Part shown: positions 17,561 to 25,728 of the stretch, one piece after another | How positions within the stretch are numbered: the first letter of the stretch is position 1 | How the letters are laid out: each line of letters opens with the position of its first letter | Assembly: GCA_913049555.1 (NCBI GenBank) | Contig: CAJWYM010000028.1 | Location: forward strand, 1 to 42,140 | Reading direction: 5' to 3' | Source of the DNA: an uncultured Opitutia bacterium | GTDB taxonomy: Bacteria; Verrucomicrobiota; Verrucomicrobiia; Opitutales; CAJWYM01 | Length of the DNA: 42,140 nucleotides | Position numbers and translations under genes: made by a program | Notes under the pieces: generated by a model | The model's database searches: none | The model's input: the letters and a program-made list of their open reading frames with translations, nothing else | Told to the model about the DNA's origin: nothing

Positions 17561-18109
17561 ATGAAACTTCATAAAAATCGTTTTTTCAAACCATGGTTTA
17601 CTTGTGTGTATACCCTGTGTTTGTTCGCGAATTTTTCGTATTCCATGGAAAGTGAACAGGAGTCTCAAATGAAAGCGGGTATGGTTTTAAATCTATCTCG
17701 TTTCACCGAATGGCCTAATCAATTAAAGGGACAAAATAGCTTTACGATTGTTTTGTATGAAGCAAAAAATTTAAAACGAATGGAAGCAGGTTTTGAAAAG
17801 CTAAAAGTTCAAGGATTGCCCGTTGATTTAGTGAATTATTATGAAGGTATGGATCTTCAAAAAGTCCAAATTCTGTTTATTGGAGAACAAACCGAAGATG
17901 AGATTAAAATAACATTGTTAGAGGAATTCTCTAAGTATGAAGTCCTCACTATTTCGGAAGCTGAGGATTTTGCAGAGAATGGAGGTATGGTTCGATTGTA
18001 TAAGTTGGACAAGAAAATGACTTTTGATGTCAATGTTGGAGCGATTCGTGCTTCTAAATTAAAGATGAGCAGCCGTGTCTTGAAATTGGCCAAAGGGATT
18101 ATACGGTGA
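17561..18109 (+). CDS. YfiR-family (DUF4154) periplasmic signalling protein
   Basis: The 182-aa protein has a signal peptide (FTCVYTLCLFANFSYSME) and the DUF4154/YfiR fold signature: MKAGMVLNLSRFTEWPNQ near the mature N-terminus, a central FTIVLYEAKNL strand, QILFIGEQ, and a C-terminal GGMVRLYKLDKKMTFDVNVG with ASKLKMSSRVLKLAK. In Pseudomonas, YfiR binds the periplasmic domain of the YfiN cyclase and holds it inactive. Here the adjacent gene is a CHASE8-type kinase, so YfiR probably regulates that kinase. Its TGA overlaps the kinase ATG by one base (TGATG), which indicates translational coupling. No conserved Cys pairs are visible in the mature part. Confidence 0.85.
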   Translation: MKLHKNRFFKPWFTCVYTLCLFANFSYSMESEQESQMKAGMVLNLSRFTEWPNQLKGQNSFTIVLYEAKNLKRMEAGFEKLKVQGLPVDLVNYYEGMDLQKVQILFIGEQTEDEIKITLLEEFSKYEVLTISEAEDFAENGGMVRLYKLDKKMTFDVNVGAIRASKLKMSSRVLKLAKGIIR

Positions 18110-20496
18110 TGTCATTTCTCAAGGTTTATATACGAAATCGGTCAGTTGGGAGCAAATTGTTGTATTTACTACTCACATTTACGCTGACTGGCTTAGCTGT
18201 ATTGGCAATTGCAATTATTTCTCATAACTATAAATCCTCTCGAGAAGACAGTCTTCTATACACAAATAGTATCGCTGAAATTATAAGCGGTAACATTCAA
18301 GCAGCATTGCTTTTTAATGACAAAGCAAGCGTAGAAGATACCATTTCAATCATCAAAGAGATTCCACAATTTCAAAGTATTATCATTTATGACAAAGAGG
18401 GTGGGATTTATACCTATTACCACCGATTGAATCAAATTCCTCCTCCTCAGGTCAACCAAGACAATCATCAACCATTGATAGACAAGGGAGTGTTGTCTAT
18501 TCACAAGGAAATTGTTGTAGATGACGAAAGAATTGGAAATCTTGTTTTGCAGTATGATTTGATTGAGGAGAGCAGAAAATTAATAGAATTAACGATTTTT
18601 TGTATATTTACTATTCTTTTCATTTTAATTGTCATGCTCGTATTATTAAGAACATTTAAAGATTATTTTGTCTGGCCGATCCTTCAATTGTCTGAGACTG
18701 CGGAAAAGGTTTCTAAACATAAGGACTATTCTCTGCGAGTTAAGTACAAAAGCAAAGATGAAATAGGGAAGTCGATTCAAGCTTTCAATGGTATGCTGGA
18801 GACAATTGAATCTCAGGACATTACTCTAAAGGAATTGAACAGTCACCTTGAAGAAAGAGTTCAGTTGCGGACTGAGAAGTTGAATGAGGCTCTAGGGGCT
18901 GCCAAAGATGCAAATGATGCAAAAACTAGGTTTTTAGCCAACATGTCTCACGAGATTCGAACTCCATTGAATGGCATTATTGGTCTGTCCCACATCGCAA
19001 TTGAGAAGTCATCGGGCCCCTCTAAGAAACTTCTGCAAGAAGTGAATAAGACTGGCAATTCATTGTTACACATTATCAATGAAATTTTAGACTTATCCAA
19101 GATTGAAGCCGGGAAAATGCAGATTGAGAGTGTGCCATTTGAAACCACTGAAATGTTTGATGTGATCAAAAGTATCCACTTTGTGAAAGCGAAAGAAAAA
19201 GGTGTTGATTTTGAGATTCTATTAGATCCTCAATTGCCATCGTATTTAATTGGAGATGAGACAAAAATTCGCCAAGTGTTAATCAACTTAATAGGCAATG
19301 CAATCAAGTTTACTTCAGTAGGTAAAGTGCAATTATTTGTAAAACTGTGCGAAGAAAATGAAGACACCGCAATCATTTCTTATTTAGTCAAAGATACTGG
19401 TATTGGAATCCCTCAGGCTAAATTAAAAGCTCTGTTCGATCCATTTGTTCAATTGGATGACTCAGCATCCCGTAGGTTTGGAGGAACTGGATTAGGTTTG
19501 GCGATTTGCAAAGAAATTATCAATCAATTGAATAGTGAAATTGAGGTGAACAGTATCTTGAATGGAGGAAGCGAGTTTTCATTTAAAATTAGATACAAAA
19601 CTGCCTCTAAAAAGGTTTTGGACAGTCAGTTTAACAGCACCTTAAAAAGATCCCTTAAAAGTAAAAAGGAAAAGTTATCCGGTCGTAGGTTTTTGGTGGT
19701 GGATGACAATGAGACCAATTTAGTGATTACGAAACATATCATTGAAAATCTTGGCGGCTCAGTAATTACTGCATACAATGGACAAGAATGTTTGGATTTA
19801 GTCAAAAGACATCGTTTTGAATTAATTATGATGGATTTGCAGATGCCTATCATGACTGGCTATGAGGCAATTCAAAAAATCCGTGGAGAACATAAAGTAG
19901 ATACCCCAGTAATAGCTCTGACCGCTCATGCATTCAGTGAAGATCGCAAAAGATGTTTGGATGAAGGTTTTAGTGATTATATTACAAAACCTATTGATGC
20001 CGATAAATTGATCAATTCTATCATCCTTCTTCTTGAAAATGCCGATCCTGTCGATACCAAATTGGATAAAGAAGAGGACAAATCCATACATGAACAAAAA
20101 CCAGAGACCCAAGAGTTGATCGCTTTTTGGGAGGAGATTGAGGGCCTTAATTTCCAAGATGCTTTGTCTCGGATGCTGGACAATAAAGATCTTTACAGTT
20201 CTTTATTGTCACGCTTCGAAAGTGAGTCTTCTGGATATATGGATAAAATTCAAAAAGCCTTTGATTCCCAAGAGTGTGAAGAAATCATTTTTATCATCCA
20301 CAAATTAACCAACGTTTTGTGTAATCTTGGATTTGATTCTTTTGTGGATCGCTTACAGCGACTCGAGAAAGAATTGAGAGATCAGGGTTATGATCAGGAT
20401 AAGCATCAATCAAAATCGGAATTGATTGTTCAAGAAGTGCAGAATATTAAAAATTGCATCCGGGAAAGTCGTAACTCTTCATTAATCATTAAATAA
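18109..20496 (+). CDS. Hybrid sensor histidine kinase: CHASE8-like sensor, HAMP, HisKA, HATPase, receiver, HPt
   Basis: The 795-aa inner-membrane protein has TM1 at about 15-40, a periplasmic domain with the CHASE8 pattern (NIQAALLFNDKASVEDTISI), TM2 at about 160-182 and a HAMP segment. The HisKA box is MSHEIRTPLNGIIG with H281. Next come the N box (NLIGNAIKF), G1 (DTGIGIP), G2 (GGTGLGLAI) and a receiver with acceptor D576 (MMDLQMPIMTGYEA) and KPID. The C-terminal module looks like HPt around H731 in FIIHKLTNVLCNLGFD; the usual small/Gly residues after HKL are altered, so transfer activity is uncertain. The start is ATG 18109 overlapping the YfiR stop; a GTG one codon earlier is also open. 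No DNA-binding output is present, so a separate regulator outside the window is expected. Its end overlaps the convergent LacI-type pseudogene by 15 bp. Confidence 0.9.
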   Translation: MSFLKVYIRNRSVGSKLLYLLLTFTLTGLAVLAIAIISHNYKSSREDSLLYTNSIAEIISGNIQAALLFNDKASVEDTISIIKEIPQFQSIIIYDKEGGIYTYYHRLNQIPPPQVNQDNHQPLIDKGVLSIHKEIVVDDERIGNLVLQYDLIEESRKLIELTIFCIFTILFILIVMLVLLRTFKDYFVWPILQLSETAEKVSKHKDYSLRVKYKSKDEIGKSIQAFNGMLETIESQDITLKELNSHLEERVQLRTEKLNEALGAAKDANDAKTRFLANMSHEIRTPLNGIIGLSHIAIEKSSGPSKKLLQEVNKTGNSLLHIINEILDLSKIEAGKMQIESVPFETTEMFDVIKSIHFVKAKEKGVDFEILLDPQLPSYLIGDETKIRQVLINLIGNAIKFTSVGKVQLFVKLCEENEDTAIISYLVKDTGIGIPQAKLKALFDPFVQLDDSASRRFGGTGLGLAICKEIINQLNSEIEVNSILNGGSEFSFKIRYKTASKKVLDSQFNSTLKRSLKSKKEKLSGRRFLVVDDNETNLVITKHIIENLGGSVITAYNGQECLDLVKRHRFELIMMDLQMPIMTGYEAIQKIRGEHKVDTPVIALTAHAFSEDRKRCLDEGFSDYITKPIDADKLINSIILLLENADPVDTKLDKEEDKSIHEQKPETQELIAFWEEIEGLNFQDALSRMLDNKDLYSSLLSRFESESSGYMDKIQKAFDSQECEEIIFIIHKLTNVLCNLGFDSFVDRLQRLEKELRDQGYDQDKHQSKSELIVQEVQNIKNCIRESRNSSLIIK

Positions 20497-21537
20497 AAGG
20501 GTGGACGTTCTTGGAATCAATGATGGTGCAATCTTAGTTGTTTTCGATGGGGATTCATGGTTTAAAATCTTCACAAGCATTTCAGAAGCGGCTTCCATCA
20601 TTCGGTCAGGATTTTGATCGATCGAGGTGAGTTCAGGATAGCAGAACTTTGAAGATTCTTGGTTGTCATGTCCGATGATCAGTAAATCTTTTGGAATCGA
20701 TAGGTGCTTTTTTCTTAAATATTGAATCACCCCCATAGCCACACGATCGTTCAATGCGATCACTCCATCTGGTAGTGGATTTTTGTTTATTAGATCTTTA
20801 GCTAATTGCATTCAATATTCAGCAGTATGAAGAGTGGAGTAAGGTTTGTGACTGTATATAAAATCGATATTTTCTTGATTTAATTTGCATTTTTTTAATA
20901 TGGAGCTCAAACGAGAGCATCTTTGGGTGCCGTATCCGTTGTCATAGGGATCGATTCCGATACAAGCAATTGTTTTCACTCCTTTGTCGATCAAATATTG
21001 GATAGACAATTCAAGGGATTTCGAACAATCCAGAAGAATCGTTGGAATATTTTCTACTAAAACTAGGGGATCAATCAGTAATATCGGAATCGATTGATTT
21101 TCGATGATTGAATAGCAATGATTCGATGGCTCCATTTTGCTTGCTATAAAAAGAATAGCTTCCACGTGCATACCAATTAGATGATTCACTGCATTCTTGC
21201 GAAGCTCATTGTCTCCTTTAGTGAGTTCAATGATGCCATGGAATCCTTTAGCCCTTAAAGATTTTTGGAGAGCTGAAACTTTAGTTGAAAGAATTGGAGA
21301 GTCCAATTCGTCAAAACAAATACCAATCAGACCTGATTTTCCTCATCTCAGAGTCTTGGCAAGTTTATTAGGTTGGAATCCTAGTTCAATGGAGGCTTCT
21401 TTAATTCTCTTAACTGTTTTAGCATGGATGTTTTTGTGACCATTTAAAGCTCTAGAAATTGTCCACCTTGATAGACCCAAATGCTTTGCCAGTGCTTCCG
21501 TGGTTTCAATTTTTTTAACCGATTTTTTTATGCCCAT
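20482..21537 (-). pseudogene. LacI-family transcriptional regulator with two in-frame TGA stops
   Basis: One continuous reading frame encodes a complete LacI-type protein (about 350 codons). It has an N-terminal helix-turn-helix (TTEALAKHLGLSRWTISRAL, hinge helix LGFQPNKLAKTLR), then a periplasmic-binding-protein-like sensor (GLIGICFDELDSPILSTKV, later PDGVIALNDRVAMGV and LIIGHDNQESSKFCYPELTS). It is cut by TGA at 21345..21343 directly after the hinge and by TGA at 20814..20812 after HTAEY. No shift of frame is needed to join the parts. Family members often have a small or Gly-like residue at both places, so each stop could be one substitution from GGA. As it stands only the 64-aa DNA-binding part and two headless sensor pieces could be made. 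Other genes in the window use TGA as a normal stop. Confidence 0.85.
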
Positions 21538-21564
21538 TTTAAATGAATTACAACGACTCTAATA

Positions 21565-21596
21565 AAAAGGCCGAGTGTCAGAGAACTCAGCCTTTT
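21565..21596 (-). terminator. Intrinsic terminator of the pdh operon
   Basis: AAAAGGCCGAGT (21565-21576) pairs with ACTCAGCCTTTT (21585-21596) over 12 positions with a single mismatch and an 8-nt loop. On the minus strand the stem is followed by CTTTTTATT. It lies 24 nt after the pdhC stop and 28 nt before the LacI-type gene, separating the two transcription units. Confidence 0.85.
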
Positions 21597-21619
21597 GATA
21601 GAGTAGTTGCTTTAAAAAA

Positions 21620-22936
21620 TTAGATCATAAGCAATGAAGGATTTTCTAGTAGTTCAGCCAATGTTTGCAGAAATTGTGCTCCAACTGCCCCATCTACAAC
21701 TCTGTGATCACAGCTTAAACCAATATTCATTCGGTATCCTACAACGATGTTGTTGTTTTCATCTACAACCGGTTTTTTGACCGTTGCACCTACTGAAAGA
21801 ATGGCCGCATTGGGCATGTTGATTATACCGTAGAAGCTGCTCACGCCAAACATTCCTAGATTGGTAACCGTAAAGCTGGATCCTGACATTTCATCTGGGC
21901 CCAGTTTTTTATCTCTGGCCTTTTTGATCAATGCTTTAGCATCTGTAGAAATTGTTTTGAGATCCTTTGTTTCAGCATTCCTTATCACAGGGGTTACCAA
22001 ACCATCCTCAATAGCAACTCCGAATGCAAGATTTACAGTTCCAAACTTTTCAATGTAATCACCTCCCCAAGATGCATTGACACCTGGGTTTCTAGAGAGT
22101 GCATTTGCGGTCGCTTTTAGAATGAAATCATTGACTGTCAGCTTAAATCCGCCCTCAGCAGGATCTAGGTTAGAAAATTGTTTGTTTATGGATGCGCGAG
22201 CTTTTGCCAAAGGTTCGGCATCGATTTCCATTTCAAGGTAAAAATGGGGAACTTCTGTTTTGGATTCTAGTAAACGACTGGCAATTACTTCCCGCATGGT
22301 ACTCACGGGTTCATCCTTTTGAACCAGTTTGGACAAAGCCTGAGAAGGAGCAGATGTGGATGAAGAGCTATTTACAGGTAATAGAGGAATACCACTTTCA
22401 ATAGCAGAAAGAACATCTTCTTTCGTGATTCTTCCATTTGGACCGGTTCCACTGATTCTTTCAAGTGGAATCCCATTCGTTTTGGCTATTTTTTTAGCGA
22501 GTGGAGATGCGGAAATCCTAGAATCTGAAGACTCTGAAAGCACCGGAATAGTTTTCGGCTTTTGTAGGACTGTCTTTTTCTTTTTGGTAGAGGATTTAGA
22601 TTCCAAAGCCTTGTTTGAAGATTTCTTCTCTTCTTTTTGGACGTTTTCTTTTTTACTCTCCTCTTTGGCAGGTTCTGGAATGTCTGGAATCGCTTCACCT
22701 TCAGCACCAATCACTATCATCGGACTGCCAACAGGAGCTTGTTCGCCTTCGTCAACAAGGATCTTTAATACAAACCCGTCTTCGAAGTTTTCTAATTCCA
22801 TGGTCGCTTTGTCTGTTTCAATTTCACAGATCATGTCGCCAGCAGAAACTTTATCCCCCTCTTTTATGTTCCAACTTACAACGGTTCCAATTTTCATGGT
22901 ATCGCTTAGTTTGGGCATATCAATAATTGCAGCCAT
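21620..22936 (-). CDS. pdhC: Pyruvate dehydrogenase E2, dihydrolipoyllysine acetyltransferase
   Basis: The 438-aa protein has one N-terminal lipoyl domain with the lipoylated K43 in ETDKATMEL, and a Pro/Lys/Ser-rich linker. The peripheral subunit-binding domain (ISASPLAKKIAKTNGIPLER with SGTGPNGRITKEDV) follows, then the catalytic acyltransferase domain ending in DHRVVDGAVGAQFL, with H411 and D415 as catalytic residues. It transfers the acetyl group from lipoamide to CoA and forms the core of the complex. It is the third gene of a leftward E1-alpha, E1-beta, E2 operon, 20 nt after E1-beta, and ends before a clear terminator. The E3 lipoamide dehydrogenase gene is not in the window. A branched-chain 2-oxoacid role is less likely given the E1-alpha sequence. 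Confidence 0.93.
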   Translation of the reverse strand: MAAIIDMPKLSDTMKIGTVVSWNIKEGDKVSAGDMICEIETDKATMELENFEDGFVLKILVDEGEQAPVGSPMIVIGAEGEAIPDIPEPAKEESKKENVQKEEKKSSNKALESKSSTKKKKTVLQKPKTIPVLSESSDSRISASPLAKKIAKTNGIPLERISGTGPNGRITKEDVLSAIESGIPLLPVNSSSSTSAPSQALSKLVQKDEPVSTMREVIASRLLESKTEVPHFYLEMEIDAEPLAKARASINKQFSNLDPAEGGFKLTVNDFILKATANALSRNPGVNASWGGDYIEKFGTVNLAFGVAIEDGLVTPVIRNAETKDLKTISTDAKALIKKARDKKLGPDEMSGSSFTVTNLGMFGVSSFYGIINMPNAAILSVGATVKKPVVDENNNIVVGYRMNIGLSCDHRVVDGAVGAQFLQTLAELLENPSLLMI

Positions 22937-22956
22937 AATTTTTTCTTTCTTTTAAA

Positions 22957-23934
22957 TTATAATACTTCAAGAGCCGCATTTAAAATACGGTCGACATCAG
23001 GTAATTGAGCAGATAGCTCAAGAGCCGGTGAGTAAATAGCAGGTGAATCCATGGAAGATACTCGTTTGATAGGCGCATCCAGATAATCAAAAGCTTGCGA
23101 TTGGATCATATGAGAGATCTGGGCTCCTGTTCCGCAAAACGGCTTGTTCTCATCTACAATCAAGACTCGATTGGTTTTCTTTACAGACTTTATAATGGTT
23201 TCTTCATCTAAAGGACGAATAGAGCGAAGATCAATCACCTCTACGTCAATAGCATGCTTTTCTTTTAGAATTTTGGAAACTTCCAAAGATAAAAGAACCG
23301 GTCTTCCATGGGCAACAATCGTCAGATCGTTTCCTTCTTGCTTAACACAGGCTTTCCCAAGAGGCACTAAATATTCCTCCTCAGGAACTTCATCTTCAAT
23401 TCCATACAAGAGGGTGCTTTCCATTACAAATACAGGGTCATTGTCTCGAATGGCACTTTTCATGAGTCCTTTAGCATCATAAGCATTGGAGGGACACACG
23501 ACTTTTAGGCCAGGAGTGTAAGCTGCAAAATTCTCAAGCGTATGAGAGTGCGTAGCACCAACGCCAGTTCCTCCGTTCGAAGGTCCCCGAACTACGATCG
23601 GACAATTGATAAGACCTCCAGACATATACCGAACCGTGGCTGCATTGTTAAAAATTTGATCAAAGGCAACGTAACTAAAACTCCAAAACATGAGTTCCAT
23701 TACAGGGCGAACTCCAAGCATAGAAGCACCGATTCCCAATCCAAGGAATCCGGCTTCACTGATAGGCGTGTCAATGACTCTTTTTTCTCCAAATTTTTCA
23801 TAGAGACCTTTTGTAACTTTGTAAGCACCGTTGAATTTTGCAACTTCCTCTCCCATCAATAAAACATTCTTATCGCGGGTCATTTCCTCTGCAAATGCAT
23901 CATTGAGGGCTTGTCTGTATGTAGTTTTAGGCAT
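22957..23934 (-). CDS. pdhB: Pyruvate dehydrogenase E1 component, beta subunit
   Basis: The 325-aa protein begins MPKTTYRQALNDAFAEEM and has the transketolase-like pyrimidine domain (VLLMGEEVAKFNGAYKVTKG, with the TPP-activating Glu in GEEV) followed by EAGFLGLGIGASMLGVRPV. The C-terminal domain contains VEVIDLRSIRPLDEETI and VDENKPFCGTGAQI. Length and motif order are those of standard E1-beta. With E1-alpha it forms the alpha2-beta2 thiamine-diphosphate enzyme that decarboxylates pyruvate and acetylates the E2 lipoyl group. It follows pdhA by 23 nt and precedes pdhC by 20 nt on the same strand. Confidence 0.93.
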   Translation of the reverse strand: MPKTTYRQALNDAFAEEMTRDKNVLLMGEEVAKFNGAYKVTKGLYEKFGEKRVIDTPISEAGFLGLGIGASMLGVRPVMELMFWSFSYVAFDQIFNNAATVRYMSGGLINCPIVVRGPSNGGTGVGATHSHTLENFAAYTPGLKVVCPSNAYDAKGLMKSAIRDNDPVFVMESTLLYGIEDEVPEEEYLVPLGKACVKQEGNDLTIVAHGRPVLLSLEVSKILKEKHAIDVEVIDLRSIRPLDEETIIKSVKKTNRVLIVDENKPFCGTGAQISHMIQSQAFDYLDAPIKRVSSMDSPAIYSPALELSAQLPDVDRILNAALEVL

Positions 23935-23957
23935 GATAAATTTCTATAAAGTTGCAA

Positions 23958-25055
23958 TTATTCGAAGATCAGTTTTCCTTCAGAGGCTCTCATGTCAGGG
24001 TTGTCTAGCTCCCAGTAAACATTTTGATTGATGGACTCTACTGGAGGGAATGGACTCTCGTCCGCATATTTTGCGGATTCGTTGGCTTCTTTTTTAGCAT
24101 TTGCATGAATGTCGTTGACCTTTTCTTGAGTCAAAACTCCTTCTTTGAGAAGCTTTGCCTCATAGAGATTGATGGGATCATTTGTTTTTTGATAATCCTC
24201 GATTTCCTCTTTGCTTCGGTATATTTTTCCATTGTCAGCATCCGCAACAGAATGTCCTCTGTAACGATAGGTAAACATCTCAAGCATCGTTGGCTTCGAT
24301 TGGTTGTAAGCACGATCCATGGCAGTCCACATTTTCTCTCGAACCTCTAAAACATCATTTCCCTTAGCTGTGTCCCAAGCCATGTCAAAAGCTTCTGCTC
24401 TTTGAGCTAGACAATCCTTAAAAGCTGAGGAGCGGGCTTGGCTAGTCCCCATTGAATAATGGTTGTTTTCAATAATAAATATAACGGGAACATCCCACAA
24501 TGAAACTAGATTGAGTGTTTCTAAAAACGCACCTTGATTTACGGCCCCATCCCCTAGATAGCACATACAGCATCCTTGGTCACCGTTGTATTTTACGGCA
24601 AAAGCCAAACCAGCACCGAGTGGGGTTTGACCGCCTACTATGCCGTGACCCCCCCAATAATTCTTATCTGGTGCAAAGAAATGCATGGAACCGCCTTTGC
24701 CCTTAGAGCAACCTGTGTATTTCCCTTGTAATTCTGCCATGCACTCATTCATAGACATGCCAACCGCAAGTGCATGACCATGGTTCCTGTAAGCAGTAAT
24801 AACGTGATCTGTAGGGCCTTGCAAAGAAATCGTCCCAAGAGCAATAGCCTCTTGGCCAATATACATGTGTAAGAAACCAGCAATTTTACCCTGTTGATAG
24901 ACTTGTAAAGAACGCTCCTCAAAACGACGAATCCGAACCATGTCTTGGTAAATTTTTATTTTATCCTCCTTGGAAAGATGGAGGTTTGGATTTTTACCAA
25001 ATTCTGGACTTCCGAGTCGGTTTAGGTGGATGGATTCTTTTTTTGGTTCACTCAT
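23958..25055 (-). CDS. pdhA: Pyruvate dehydrogenase E1 component, alpha subunit
   Basis: The 365-aa protein contains MVRIRRFEERSLQVYQQGKI, the GFLHMYIGQEAIA block, and the thiamine-diphosphate motif GDG (168-170) through NN (197-198) with NNHYSMGTSQ. The phosphorylation-loop-like YRYRGHSVADAD also fits PDH E1-alpha. About 25 charged N-terminal residues precede the core. It is the first gene of the operon. A perfect 8-bp dyad lies 20-38 bp upstream of the start, which may be an operator. The start ATG has no strong Shine-Dalgarno, common to several genes here. It works in the cytosol, feeding acetyl-CoA to the citric-acid cycle. Confidence 0.93.
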   Translation of the reverse strand: MSEPKKESIHLNRLGSPEFGKNPNLHLSKEDKIKIYQDMVRIRRFEERSLQVYQQGKIAGFLHMYIGQEAIALGTISLQGPTDHVITAYRNHGHALAVGMSMNECMAELQGKYTGCSKGKGGSMHFFAPDKNYWGGHGIVGGQTPLGAGLAFAVKYNGDQGCCMCYLGDGAVNQGAFLETLNLVSLWDVPVIFIIENNHYSMGTSQARSSAFKDCLAQRAEAFDMAWDTAKGNDVLEVREKMWTAMDRAYNQSKPTMLEMFTYRYRGHSVADADNGKIYRSKEEIEDYQKTNDPINLYEAKLLKEGVLTQEKVNDIHANAKKEANESAKYADESPFPPVESINQNVYWELDNPDMRASEGKLIFE

Positions 25056-25075
25056 GTGTTGTAATTACTAATTTC

Positions 25076-25093
25076 TACCAAAGGTCTTTGGTA
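25076..25093. promoter_or_regulatory. Perfect 8-bp dyad upstream of pdhA, candidate operator
   Basis: TACCAAAG (25076-25083), two bases, then CTTTGGTA (25086-25093). It lies in the 59-bp gap between the Nudix gene and pdhA, close to the pdhA start. It is too short-looped and lacks a T-run for a terminator, so a repressor or activator site is more likely. The binding protein is unknown. Confidence 0.5.
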
Positions 25094-25114
25094 TTATTCA
25101 TAAAGAGTCTTATA

Positions 25115-25627
25115 TTAACAAATTGGGGTCGTTTCTTCAATAATAATTTCCAATTGTTTGTCTGGATGGCAATCCGCACGGATCGCAACAAAAGAATTAG
25201 AATATTTATCATAAAAGGGCCAAACCAGCTTTTTGTCAGTGGACGGAATATTAATATGATCAATTTCTTTGCGAGAGAAAAAATTAAAATGACCTTCGGA
25301 CATTTCATCAGGCAAATTTGTAATTGCTTTCTTGCAATGAAACATAAACATCAACCAATGCCCTGAAGCTTCAAAGTTTTTTTCAGAAATATAACCATAG
25401 AGGTGCAAATCCTGTTCCAAAACTTCGAAACCCGTTTCCTCTTTCGTTTCTCTTATGGCGCATTCGAAAGGGCTTTCACCGAGAGAAGTGTCCAGCTTTC
25501 CACCTATTGGGCTCCAATTTCCTTTGTTGGGTGCCTTTTTACGTTTTAAAAGTAAAAAATCTCCTTCAGTATTTTGTAAAAAGATTAAAGTTGCAATCTT
25601 GAATGGGATGCCAGTATTTGATAACAT
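25115..25627 (-). CDS. Nudix hydrolase
   Basis: The 170-aa protein carries a Nudix box from G43 to G66: GKLDTSLGE, then REtkEETGF with the catalytic metal-binding E60, E63 and E64. Two extra residues lie between the first Gly and Glu compared with the standard box. The preceding LLLKRKKAPNKGNWSPIGGK is the substrate-side strand seen in MutT/NudG-like members. The C-terminal half is acidic and Trp/Phe-rich (DKKLVWPFYDKYSNSFVAIR). It probably hydrolyses a nucleoside diphosphate linked to another group; the substrate cannot be read from sequence. It lies just upstream of pdhA on the same strand and could be part of the same transcript. Confidence 0.85.
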   Translation of the reverse strand: MLSNTGIPFKIATLIFLQNTEGDFLLLKRKKAPNKGNWSPIGGKLDTSLGESPFECAIRETKEETGFEVLEQDLHLYGYISEKNFEASGHWLMFMFHCKKAITNLPDEMSEGHFNFFSRKEIDHINIPSTDKKLVWPFYDKYSNSFVAIRADCHPDKQLEIIIEETTPIC

Positions 25628-25728
25628 TGCCTCATTTATATCAAATGTATCTTGTTTGAAGCAAAGAAAAATGACTTTGGCCTTGAAACATTATGAGATT
25701 CTTCGTACTAAAAATGGGCGATCGAAAT

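Noticed and set aside
20482-21537. UGA as a sense codon in this organism
   Set aside because: YfiR, the HAD gene, the DUF2071 gene and other intact genes end at TGA in the expected place, and no other conserved gene here has an internal TGA.
22356-22955. 199-codon frame on the plus strand across pdhC
   Set aside because: It is antisense to the well-supported E2 gene and has no family pattern; it mirrors the codon bias of the E2 linker.
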